This document shows positions 36,232-44,660 of a stretch of DNA of 64,000 bases, piece after piece. Position 1 is the stretch's first letter, and each line of letters begins with the position of its first letter. Made by a program: the position numbers and the translations under genes. The notes under the pieces are model-generated. The model was not told the origin of the DNA. It did no database searches and worked only from the letters and a program-made list of their open reading frames with translations. The DNA is from Lachnospiraceae bacterium C7 (GTDB taxonomy: Bacteria; Bacillota; Clostridia; Lachnospirales; Lachnospiraceae): assembly GCA_900113385.1 (NCBI GenBank), contig FOPE01000004.1:40811-104810 (forward strand), written 5' to 3'.

Positions 36232-36274
36232 ATACACCCACCTATTAGAGAAACTAGGCTAATGGTGGGTGTAT
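36232..36274 (+). promoter_or_regulatory. 16-bp hairpin in the rnc leader
   Basis: ATACACCCACC (36232-36242) pairs with GGTGGGTGTAT (36264-36274), continued by ATTAG/CTAAT, with one bulged base and a 10-base loop. No T-run follows, so it is not a standard terminator. Its place just upstream of the RNase III gene suggests a processing site. Confidence 0.6.
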
Positions 36275-36305
36275 GTTGTAAAAAAGATATAAAGGAGAAA
36301 GAACC

Positions 36306-36998
36306 TTGGCTAATAAATTAAAAGAATTTCAAGAAAAAATAGGCTATACATTTAAAAGTGAAGGACTTCTTAGACAGGCATTAACACATAGTTCTTATGC
36401 AAATGAGAAAAAAATGAAAAAATTGTCAGATAATGAAAGACTTGAGTTTTTAGGAGATGCAGTCTTAGAAATAGTTTCAAGTGAATACTTATATTTAAAA
36501 CATACAGATGTTCCTGAAGGAAAATTAACAAGACTCAGAGCGAGTATGGTATGTGAACCAACTCTAGCGCTTTGTACAGAGGATATTGACCTAGGAAAAT
36601 ATCTTTATTTAGGTAATGGTGAAGATAAAACTGGTGGAAGAAAAAGAAAATCTATTTTATCGGATGCCTTAGAAGCTGTAATTGGAGCCATTTATTTAGA
36701 TGGTGGTTTTGCTAGCGCAAAAGAGTTTATTAATAAATTTATTTTATCAGATATAGAACACAAACAACTCTTTTATGATAGCAAGACTATCTTACAGGAA
36801 GTTGTTCAGGGTGAACATAAATGTTTAGAATATAAATTAATAAAAGAGGAAGGACCAGATCACGATAAAAACTTTACAATTGAAGCATTAATTGATGGAG
36901 AAGTTATAACAGTGGGTAATGGTCATACTAAAAAGGCAGCTGAGCAACAGGCTGCATATCAAGCTTTAATTAAACTAAAACCAGACATAAGGGGATAA
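36306..36998 (+). CDS. rnc: Ribonuclease III
   Basis: Cuts double-stranded RNA, including rRNA precursors. 230 residues; start is TTG at 36306, eight bases after AAGGAG, with no good ATG alternative. The catalytic domain has NERLEFLGDAVLEIV, with the usual Glu/Asp set and LEAVIGAIYLD. The C-terminal double-stranded RNA-binding domain begins near DSKTILQEVVQG and ends in KKAAEQQAAYQAL. Gene order acpP-rnc-smc-ftsY is the Firmicutes norm. Confidence 0.96.
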   Translation: MANKLKEFQEKIGYTFKSEGLLRQALTHSSYANEKKMKKLSDNERLEFLGDAVLEIVSSEYLYLKHTDVPEGKLTRLRASMVCEPTLALCTEDIDLGKYLYLGNGEDKTGGRKRKSILSDALEAVIGAIYLDGGFASAKEFINKFILSDIEHKQLFYDSKTILQEVVQGEHKCLEYKLIKEEGPDHDKNFTIEALIDGEVITVGNGHTKKAAEQQAAYQALIKLKPDIRG

Positions 36999-37001
36999 AG
37001 A

Positions 37002-40000
37002 ATGTATTTAAAAAGTTTAGAGGTTCAGGGATTTAAATCTTTTGCCAACAAAATAGTTTTTGATTTTCATAAAGGTATTACAGGCATTGTCGGACCAAAT
37101 GGAAGTGGAAAAAGTAATGTTGCAGATGCGGTACGCTGGGTGCTTGGTGAACAAAGTGCGAAGCAATTAAGGGGAGCATCCATGCAAGATGTAATTTTTG
37201 CTGGAACAGAAAACCGTAAACCTTTAAGCTATGCATACGTTGCAATTACTTTAGATAATTCAGATCACAAACTTCCCATAGAGTATGAAGAAGTTACAGT
37301 GGCAAGACGAGTTTATCGCTCTGGAGAAAGTGAATATCTTATTAATGGAAGCCCATGTCGTCTGAAAGATGTATCTGAGCTTTTTTATGATACAGGTATA
37401 GGAAAAGAAGGATATTCTATCATAGGGCAAGGCCAAATTGATAAGATACTTAGCGGAAAACCAGAAGAAAAACGAGAACTTTTTGATGAAGCTGCTGGAA
37501 TTGTAAAATATAAAAAGAGAAAAAACACCGTTCAACGTAAGTTAGAAGAAGAAAGAGAAAATTTAGTACGTGTCAATGACATTTTGGCAGAATTAGAAAG
37601 ACAAGTTGGACCACTCGAGGAACAATCAACAAAAGCAAGAGAGTATCTTAAAAAGAAGGAAACACTTAAAACATTCGAAGTAAATATGTTTTTAATGGAA
37701 AATGAACATATTATACAAGAACAAAAAGAGGTAGAAGAAAAATTCCAAATAGCAGATGGCGAACAGCAAGAAACAAATCATAAGTATCAGTCTATTAAGA
37801 CTGAGTACGAAAAAGTTGGAAAAGAGATAGAAGACATTGATGAACTCATCAATAAGACAAAAGAGAATATAAATAATGCTTCTCTTACAAAAAATAAATT
37901 AGAAGGTCAAATCAATGTTTTAAATGAACAAATTCATACTGCTGAAACAACTGATGAACATTTGAAAAGTCGCCTAGAATCCATAGAAAATGATAAAAAA
38001 GAACGTCTTAAGTCTATGGAAGAATACACAACTCAAAAAGCTGAAGTTGATTCTAAAATTGAAAAAATATCAAACGAACGTAAAGAATTTTCAAAGGCTT
38101 TAGATGAAGTACAAAGTACGGTAAGAGATAATACGGAAGCTTTATCAAAAGTGCAAAAAGAAATTTTAGACATAATTAATAATAAAGTTTCTATAGAAGG
38201 AAAAAAACAAAAAAATCAAACTCTTATTGAGCAGATTAACATTAGAAAGGCTCAATTAAATCAACGTCTTTTAGCTAAAAAAAGTGAAGAGGAAGATTTA
38301 GAGTCTAACATTGCAATTTATAAAGAAAAATTAGATGTAGTTACTAAAAATGTAGAAGACCTTAAAGCTAAACAGCGTGAAGTTGAAAAAAAGGTTGCTT
38401 CATGGACAAATAAATTGCAAGAAAATGCAAAAGAAATCGAAAAAAATAGTATTGAGTACCATAAAGCAGAATCAAAATTAGAATCGTTAAAAAATATTGC
38501 TGAACGTTATGAAGGGTTTGGTAATAGTGTTCGAAGAGTTATGGAGCAAAAGGAATCAAATCCTAAGATTCATGGTGTAGTATCAGATTTGATTAAGGCA
38601 GAGAAAAAGTACGAAGTAGCTATAGAAACAGCCTTAGGTGGTAATGTTCAAAATATCGTAACAGAAGATGAGCAAACCGCTAAGGAAATGATTGAATACC
38701 TAAAGAAAAATAGATATGGTAGGGCCACATTTTTGCCTATTGTTAGTGTAACAGGAAAATCGAATCCTAAAAGTGAAGAAGCACTAAAATGTAAAGGTGC
38801 AATTGGAATGGCAAATGAATTAGTTATTTGCGATCCAATTTATAAAGATATTTGTGCTTATTTACTTGGTCGTGTAGTTGTCGTAGACAACGTAGATAAT
38901 GCACTAGCAATTGCCAAAAAATTTCATTATTCAATGCATATGGTTACTCTTTCAGGAGAGTATTTAAGTCCTGGTGGATCTTTGTCAGGTGGTGCATTTA
39001 AGAACAATTCAAATCTTTTATCTCGTAAACGTGAGATAGAAGAGTTAGAAGAACTAATTGCCAAAAATAAGAAAGAAAAAGAAGAACTTATTTTAAGAAG
39101 AGGCGACATTGAAACTGCTAAAGTTCTTAATGCTGAGGAGAATGATAGCCTTAGACAGCAATTACAAGAGTTGTATCTAGAAAAGAATACAGCTGAACTT
39201 AATTATAAAAGGGCTAGTGAACAAAGAATCAAAAGTGACGACATTTATGCTTCACTTAAAGAAGAAAATACAAAAATAGAAAAACAGCTTCGAGAAATCA
39301 ACGAAAGTAAAAAAGCAGTTGAAGAAGAAATTGCTAATTCAAAAATAAGACAAAAAGAATTAGATGATAGTAGCTTGCATTTACAAAAATTGATAGAAGA
39401 AGCAAAGAATAAAGAAGAAGTCGCTAAAGCAAATTTAGCAAAGGCACAATTAGAGGAAGCAAATATTCGCCAGCAAGAAAGCTTTTCTGAGGAAAATATT
39501 AAGCGTATAACAGACGAAATCGCTAAATTAGATAAAGAAAAAGTTGACCTTGTAGAAAATGCCAAATTAGCAAAAGGTGATATCGAACGCAAAAAGACTG
39601 AAATAGAAGAAATTAAAAAAACAATTGCAAACTCATCTAATGCTTATGAGGAATGGAAAAAAACATTAGAAGAAAGTACTAAGAAGAGAGAAGAACTTTC
39701 AAAAAATCATAAAGACTTTTTCAAAAATCAAGAAGAAGTTACAAGCAAATTAAGTCAATTAGATAAAGAAATTTTCCGATTAAATTCAAAGAAAGAAAAA
39801 TTGAAGGAAGATTTAGATAGAAAAACTAATTACATGTGGGAAGAATATGAATTAACACCACATCATGCTTTAGAATTTAGAAATGAAGAATACAATAACG
39901 AAGCAGAACTTAAAAAATTAGTTTTACAGACAAAAGATGAGATTAAAAAATTAGGATCAGTAAATGTTAATGCAATTGAGGAATATAAAGAGATATCAAA

Positions 40001-40562
40001 GAGATATGAATTCCTTAGAAATCAGCATGACGATATCATAAAAGCGGAAGCATCACTAGTTGAAATAGTAGAAGACTTAGATACTGGAATGCGAAAGCAG
40101 TTTGCCGAGAAATTTAAAGAAATTCAAGAAAAATTCAATGAAACCTTTAAAAAACTATTTGGTGGTGGAAAAGGTTCATTAGAATTGATGGAAGACGAAG
40201 ATATTTTAGAGTGTGGCATTAATATTATTGCTCAACCACCAGGAAAGAAACTGCAGAATATGATGCAATTATCAGGTGGAGAAAAAGCACTTACAGCAAT
40301 TGCTTTATTATTTGCTATTCAGACCCTTAAACCATCGCCATTTTGTTTGTTAGATGAGATAGAGGCTGCTTTAGATGATTCTAACGTTTCTAGATATGCA
40401 AATTATTTAGATAATTTAACAAAAAACACTCAATTTATTGTAATTACTCACAGACGTGGTACAATGAATGCAGCAGATAGATTATATGGTATAACAATGC
40501 AAGAAAAAGGTGTATCTACACTTGTATCAGTTGACCTTATAGAAAATTCTTTATCTGAATAG
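37002..40562 (+). CDS. smc: Chromosome segregation protein SMC
   Basis: Condensin ATPase of 1186 residues. Walker A GPNGSGKSNVADAVRW starts near residue 31, followed by a long coiled coil, a hinge (about 520-640, starting GVVSDLIKAEKKYEVA), the returning coiled coil, and the C-terminal head with the signature LSGGEKALTAIALLF near 1089 and Walker B CLLDEIEAALDD. It starts three bases after rnc, so they are co-transcribed. ScpA and ScpB are not in the window. Confidence 0.97.
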   Translation: MYLKSLEVQGFKSFANKIVFDFHKGITGIVGPNGSGKSNVADAVRWVLGEQSAKQLRGASMQDVIFAGTENRKPLSYAYVAITLDNSDHKLPIEYEEVTVARRVYRSGESEYLINGSPCRLKDVSELFYDTGIGKEGYSIIGQGQIDKILSGKPEEKRELFDEAAGIVKYKKRKNTVQRKLEEERENLVRVNDILAELERQVGPLEEQSTKAREYLKKKETLKTFEVNMFLMENEHIIQEQKEVEEKFQIADGEQQETNHKYQSIKTEYEKVGKEIEDIDELINKTKENINNASLTKNKLEGQINVLNEQIHTAETTDEHLKSRLESIENDKKERLKSMEEYTTQKAEVDSKIEKISNERKEFSKALDEVQSTVRDNTEALSKVQKEILDIINNKVSIEGKKQKNQTLIEQINIRKAQLNQRLLAKKSEEEDLESNIAIYKEKLDVVTKNVEDLKAKQREVEKKVASWTNKLQENAKEIEKNSIEYHKAESKLESLKNIAERYEGFGNSVRRVMEQKESNPKIHGVVSDLIKAEKKYEVAIETALGGNVQNIVTEDEQTAKEMIEYLKKNRYGRATFLPIVSVTGKSNPKSEEALKCKGAIGMANELVICDPIYKDICAYLLGRVVVVDNVDNALAIAKKFHYSMHMVTLSGEYLSPGGSLSGGAFKNNSNLLSRKREIEELEELIAKNKKEKEELILRRGDIETAKVLNAEENDSLRQQLQELYLEKNTAELNYKRASEQRIKSDDIYASLKEENTKIEKQLREINESKKAVEEEIANSKIRQKELDDSSLHLQKLIEEAKNKEEVAKANLAKAQLEEANIRQQESFSEENIKRITDEIAKLDKEKVDLVENAKLAKGDIERKKTEIEEIKKTIANSSNAYEEWKKTLEESTKKREELSKNHKDFFKNQEEVTSKLSQLDKEIFRLNSKKEKLKEDLDRKTNYMWEEYELTPHHALEFRNEEYNNEAELKKLVLQTKDEIKKLGSVNVNAIEEYKEISKRYEFLRNQHDDIIKAEASLVEIVEDLDTGMRKQFAEKFKEIQEKFNETFKKLFGGGKGSLELMEDEDILECGINIIAQPPGKKLQNMMQLSGGEKALTAIALLFAIQTLKPSPFCLLDEIEAALDDSNVSRYANYLDNLTKNTQFIVITHRRGTMNAADRLYGITMQEKGVSTLVSVDLIENSLSE

Positions 40563-40586
40563 AGCTACAATTGAAAGGAAAAATTT

Positions 40587-41591
40587 ATGGGAAACAATTT
40601 TGAAAAAAATATAGAACAAAATCTTGAGTCAAATATGAGTCAAATGGAAGAAAAGGCACCAAAGAAAAAAGGCTTTTTTAAAAGACTTGTAGAAGGACTT
40701 ACAAAGACAAGAGATAATATCGTATCTGGATTAGATAGTGTGTTTAGTGGATTCTCAAGTATTGATGAGGATTTTTATGAAGAGTTAGAAGAAATCTTGA
40801 TTATGGGAGATCTCGGAGTTCGTGCCACAGAGGCGATTTTAGATGACTTAAGAGATAAAGTAAAGGAACAGCACATAAAAGATCCAAAAGAATGTAAGCA
40901 ACTTTTAATTGACAGTATCAAGAATCAAATGCAGGTTGGAGAAACAGCTTATAGATTTGAAGAAGAAAAATCTGTTGTATTGATTATTGGTGTAAATGGC
41001 GTAGGAAAAACAACTACTGTAGGTAAGTTAGCTGGAAAATTTAGAGCAGAAGGCAAAAAAGTAGTTATTGCCGGAGCAGATACATTTAGAGCAGCAGCAG
41101 GAGATCAATTAAAAGAATGGGCTAACCGTTCAGGAGTTGATATGATTGGTGGAACAGATGGAGCTGATCCAGGATCAGTTGTATATGATGCAGTAGCTTC
41201 AGCTAAGGCAAAAAATGCAGATATCTTATTAGTAGACACAGCAGGACGTCTTCATAATAAAAAGAATCTTATGAACGAACTTGGCAAAATCAATCGTATA
41301 ATCGAAAAAGAGTACGCAGGAGTTTATAAAGAGACACTTGTAGTATTAGATGCTACAACAGGACAAAATGCATTAGCTCAAGCAAAAGAGTTTTCGGATG
41401 TAGCAAATATTACAGGTATTGTTTTAACAAAAATGGATGGAACTGCAAAAGGTGGTATTGCCGTTGCAATCCAGTCTGAGCTTTCTGTACCAGTTAAATA
41501 TATTGGTGTAGGAGAAACAATTGATGATTTACAGAGATTTGATGCAGATGATTTCATTAATGCATTATTCGATGTAAAAAGTGAAGAGTAG
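40587..41591 (+). CDS. ftsY: Signal recognition particle receptor FtsY
   Basis: GTPase that docks SRP-ribosome complexes at the membrane. 334 residues: a short acidic and basic N-terminal stretch without the long A domain, the N domain, then the G domain with GVNGVGKTTTVGKLAG, the insertion-box residues, DTAGRLHNK and TKMDGTAKGG. It follows smc by 24 bases. Its partner Ffh is encoded about 3 kb downstream. Confidence 0.96.
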   Translation: MGNNFEKNIEQNLESNMSQMEEKAPKKKGFFKRLVEGLTKTRDNIVSGLDSVFSGFSSIDEDFYEELEEILIMGDLGVRATEAILDDLRDKVKEQHIKDPKECKQLLIDSIKNQMQVGETAYRFEEEKSVVLIIGVNGVGKTTTVGKLAGKFRAEGKKVVIAGADTFRAAAGDQLKEWANRSGVDMIGGTDGADPGSVVYDAVASAKAKNADILLVDTAGRLHNKKNLMNELGKINRIIEKEYAGVYKETLVVLDATTGQNALAQAKEFSDVANITGIVLTKMDGTAKGGIAVAIQSELSVPVKYIGVGETIDDLQRFDADDFINALFDVKSEE

Positions 41592-41618
41592 GAGTAAATA
41601 TTTAGAGTTTAGTTTATT

Positions 41619-41650
41619 ACTAGTGGGCAGTCTTATGACAGCCCATTAGT
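41619..41650 (+). terminator. Probable ftsY terminator
   Basis: ACTAGTGGGC (41619-41628) with GCCCATTAGT (41641-41650) plus an inner GTC/GAC, followed only by a weak TTTAATAT tract. Confidence 0.55.
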
Positions 41651-41708
41651 TTAATATAAAATGTGAAAACATTATTAGGATTATATTTAATGAGAAAGGA
41701 ATAAAAAT

Positions 41709-42920
41709 ATGTTGACATTGGACAAATTTGAAGAAGCTAGTGAAAAAGTCAAAGAAGTAACACTTGAAACTAAATTAGTGTATAGTGATTATCTTAGCCA
41801 GCAAACAGGCAATAAGGTTTATTTAAAACCAGAAAATATGCAGTTTACAGGTGCTTATAAAGTAAGAGGAGCTTACTATAAAATTAGTACATTATCAGAG
41901 GATGAAAGAAAAAAAGGTTTAATTACTGCGTCAGCAGGAAACCATGCACAAGGTGTAGCCTACGCTGCAAAATGCTATAATGCAAAAGCAGTAATTGTTA
42001 TGCCTACAACAACACCACTTATAAAGGTAAATAGAACTAAAAGTTATGGTGCAGAAGTAGTATTGCATGGAAATGTATATGACGAAGCATGTGCATATGC
42101 GTTAGAATTAGCCAAAAAAGAAGGATATACATTTATTCATCCATTTGATGATTTACAAGTTGCAACTGGCCAAGGAAGTATTGCAATGGAAATCTTTAAA
42201 GAACTTCCATTAGTGGAATATATTTTAGTGCCTATTGGAGGTGGCGGTCTTGCAACAGGAGTATCTACTTTAGCAAAACTATTAAATCCTAAGATAAAGG
42301 TGATCGGAGTAGAGCCTGCCGGAGCTTCATGTATGAAGGAATCTTTAAAAAATGGTAAAGTAACAACACTACCAACAGTTAATACAATTGCAGATGGTAC
42401 AGCAGTTAAGACTCCAGGAAGTAAAATTTTTCCATATTTGCAGAAAAATATAGATGAAATTATTACAGTAGAGGATGATGAATTAATAGTAGCTTTCTTA
42501 GATATGGTAGAAAACCATAAAATGATAGTAGAAAATTCAGGATTGTTAACAGTGGCAGCACTAAAACATCTTAAAGTAAAGGGAAAAAGAGTAGTATCTA
42601 TTTTAAGTGGTGGTAATATGGATGTTATAACAATGTCATCTGTAGTACAACATGGTCTTATTTTTAGAGATAGAATATTTACAACATCGGTTCTCTTGCC
42701 GGATAAGCCAGGAGAATTGTCAAAAGTGGCAGATATAATTGCGAAAACAAATGGAAATGTAATCAAACTAGAGCACAACCAATTTATTACAACAAACAGA
42801 AGCGCAGCTGTTGAATTAAGAATTACATTAGAATGTTTTGGAACAGAACATAAAAATGCGATTTTAAAAGAATTAGAAAAAAATGGCTATAATCCTAAAA
42901 CAGTACAGACTAATCTGTAA
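41709..42920 (+). CDS. ilvA: Threonine ammonia-lyase
   Basis: PLP enzyme that turns threonine into 2-oxobutanoate and ammonia. 403 residues: the PLP lysine is K51 in GAYKVRGAYYK, SAGNHAQGVAYAA binds substrate, and the Gly-rich loop GGGGLATG holds the phosphate. The C-terminus (about 325-403, TTSVLLPDKPGELSKVADII) is a single ACT-like regulatory domain, as in the shorter IlvA/TdcB class rather than the E. coli biosynthetic enzyme with two. AGAAAGGA precedes the ATG. It interrupts the ftsY-ylxM neighbourhood. Confidence 0.93.
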   Translation: MLTLDKFEEASEKVKEVTLETKLVYSDYLSQQTGNKVYLKPENMQFTGAYKVRGAYYKISTLSEDERKKGLITASAGNHAQGVAYAAKCYNAKAVIVMPTTTPLIKVNRTKSYGAEVVLHGNVYDEACAYALELAKKEGYTFIHPFDDLQVATGQGSIAMEIFKELPLVEYILVPIGGGGLATGVSTLAKLLNPKIKVIGVEPAGASCMKESLKNGKVTTLPTVNTIADGTAVKTPGSKIFPYLQKNIDEIITVEDDELIVAFLDMVENHKMIVENSGLLTVAALKHLKVKGKRVVSILSGGNMDVITMSSVVQHGLIFRDRIFTTSVLLPDKPGELSKVADIIAKTNGNVIKLEHNQFITTNRSAAVELRITLECFGTEHKNAILKELEKNGYNPKTVQTNL

Positions 42921-42985
42921 TAGGTAAAAGCGTTTCACAAAACTGTCACATAAAAAACACTTTACTGTTAGAAAAGTCACAACAT

Positions 42986-43014
42986 TTCGACAAAAATAAT
43001 TGGTAAATTATACT
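42986..43014 (+). promoter_or_regulatory. htrA promoter
   Basis: TTCGAC (42986-42991), 17 bases, TATACT (43009-43014), upstream of GAGAGGG and the htrA ATG. Confidence 0.6.
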
Positions 43015-43047
43015 TAAGAATGATAGAGAATTGAGAGGGTGTTATTT

Positions 43048-44151
43048 ATGTACGATAAGAAAAGAAAAGGTTTTATGAACAAAATAGTAAAGACTTTATC
43101 GATTGTATTGGTATTTGGCGTAATATCAGGTGGCACATTTGCTGGTACACAGTATGTATATAATAAGCATATAGACAAATCAGCAAATGGAGAGTCAACA
43201 CAACAAGCAGAGACATTAAGCACATCAAAAGAGATTTCAAATGCTAAAGTTTCTGACGTTGTTGATAATGTAATGCCTTCAGTTGTTGCCATTACAAACG
43301 TTAGCGAAACTAGCGTAGATGATATTTTTTCTTTTGGAAAAAGTGGTCAAAGCGAAAGCGCTGGTAGCGGAATAATTGTTAAAGATGATGGCGAATACTT
43401 ATATATTGCAACAAACAATCATGTTGTAGAAGGTGCCTCAAAGTTAACAGTACAATTTGTAAATGATAAAACTGCAGAAGCAACTATTCAAGGAACTGAT
43501 CCAAGTACAGATTTAGCTGTAGTTAAAATTAAATTATCTAAATTATCTGATAAAACTAAAAAAGCAATCAAAGTTGCAACTTTAGGAGATTCAGATGAAC
43601 TTAAAGTTGGTGAAAATACTATCGCAATTGGAAATGCTTTAGGAATTGGACAATCAGTTACAACAGGTATTATAAGTGCAGTAAATAGAGAAGTTACAGT
43701 TCAGGATGATGAAACAAAAGAAAATTACACAAATAAGTTGATTCAAACTGATGCAGCAATAAATCCAGGTAACAGTGGTGGCGCATTATTGAATTCAAAA
43801 GGCGAAGTAATTGGAATCAATTCATCAAAATACGCAGATAGTAGTGTAGAAGGTATGGGATTTGCAATACCAATTAATACAGTTAAAAAAAGCGTAGGTA
43901 AAATGATTGAACAGGGCTCTTCATCAACAAAAAATGATTCAAATAGCGGAAAATCAAATGACAACGGATTAGGTAGAGATGGTTCAGACGGTAATGGATC
44001 AGATAGAAATGGTTCGAGTGATGATGATTCAAGAAATCGTTGGTTTGGAGATTCAGGCAATGATTCAGGAAGAGAAGATGGCAATTCATATGGAGATTCC
44101 GGTAGCGATTCAGATGAATATAGTGATCCATTCTCAGACTTCTTTGATTAG
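43048..44151 (+). CDS. HtrA/DegP-type serine protease lacking PDZ, with acidic Ser/Gly tail
   Basis: Membrane-anchored trypsin-like protease for envelope protein quality control, 367 residues. A basic start and one transmembrane segment (about 11-31, VKTLSIVLVFGVISGG) place the protease outside. The triad is H125 (ATNNHVVEGA), D155 (STDLAVVKI) and S243 (NPGNSGGALL). After the protease domain (ending near 290) there is no PDZ domain, only about 77 residues rich in Ser, Asp, Gly and Asn that end PFSDFFD. The reading frame is intact to the end, so this looks like domain loss or replacement rather than a frameshift. It lies between ilvA and ylxM with its own promoter. Confidence 0.9.
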   Translation: MYDKKRKGFMNKIVKTLSIVLVFGVISGGTFAGTQYVYNKHIDKSANGESTQQAETLSTSKEISNAKVSDVVDNVMPSVVAITNVSETSVDDIFSFGKSGQSESAGSGIIVKDDGEYLYIATNNHVVEGASKLTVQFVNDKTAEATIQGTDPSTDLAVVKIKLSKLSDKTKKAIKVATLGDSDELKVGENTIAIGNALGIGQSVTTGIISAVNREVTVQDDETKENYTNKLIQTDAAINPGNSGGALLNSKGEVIGINSSKYADSSVEGMGFAIPINTVKKSVGKMIEQGSSSTKNDSNSGKSNDNGLGRDGSDGNGSDRNGSSDDDSRNRWFGDSGNDSGREDGNSYGDSGSDSDEYSDPFSDFFD

Positions 44152-44269
44152 AATATTGAAAGCTGAATGATAGGAACTAAAAAAATAACTAAATAAAAAA
44201 CAGAACTAATAAAAATTATTAAACAATCAAAAAAATAAAACGAAAGTCTGTTCTATCAAGAAAAAATAC

Positions 44270-44298
44270 TTGACATCATTTGACGGCTATGATATTCT
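44270..44298 (+). promoter_or_regulatory. ylxM-ffh promoter
   Basis: TTGACA (44270-44275), 17 bases, TATTCT (44293-44298). The predicted start near 44305 leaves a leader of only about ten bases before ATG 44315. Confidence 0.7.
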
Positions 44299-44305
44299 AT
44301 CATAG
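44287..44305. promoter_or_regulatory. Operator-like palindrome over the ylxM -10 box
   Basis: CTATGATA (44287-44294), TTC, TATCATAG (44298-44305): a perfect 8-bp inverted repeat covering the -10 hexamer and reaching the predicted transcription start. A bound protein would block RNA polymerase. Confidence 0.6.
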
Positions 44306-44314
44306 GTGACTGAC

Positions 44315-44659
44315 ATGGAAGAAAAGATAGAACAGGCTTTTTTATATGATTTTTATGGCGAATTGCTTAATGAGCATCAGCGCCAAGTGTATGAAGATTT
44401 TGTCTTTAATGATTTATCTCTAGGTGAGATAGCAGAAGAGAGAGACATTACACGACAAGGTGTCAGCGATATGATTAAGCGCTGCACTAAGAAGCTCGAG
44501 GGGTTTGAATCTAAGCTACATTTGATTCGTAAATTTATGTCGATCAAGTTAGAAGTAGAAGAGATTCATGCGTTAGTAAAAGAGCTTAAGAGTAATCCTA
44601 AGACAGAGATTATAGATAAAATTGAAACAATTTCAAATCAGATAATAGAGGAATTATAA
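44315..44659 (+). CDS. ylxM: YlxM/UPF0122 helix-turn-helix protein
   Basis: Small sigma-70 region 4-like protein, 114 residues. [20 protein letters not shown] and the helix-turn-helix [20 protein letters not shown] are typical. In streptococci YlxM associates with the SRP and stimulates its GTPases, and the gene almost always precedes ffh, as here by one base. AGGTGA is about six bases before ATG 44315; an in-frame GTG at 44306 is possible. A palindrome covers its promoter, which the protein itself might bind. Confidence 0.93.
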   Translation: MEEKIEQAFLYDFYGELLNEHQRQVYEDFVFNDLSLGEIAEERDITRQGVSDMIKRCTKKLEGFESKLHLIRKFMSIKLEVEEIHALVKELKSNPKTEIIDKIETISNQIIEEL

Positions 44660-44660
44660 T

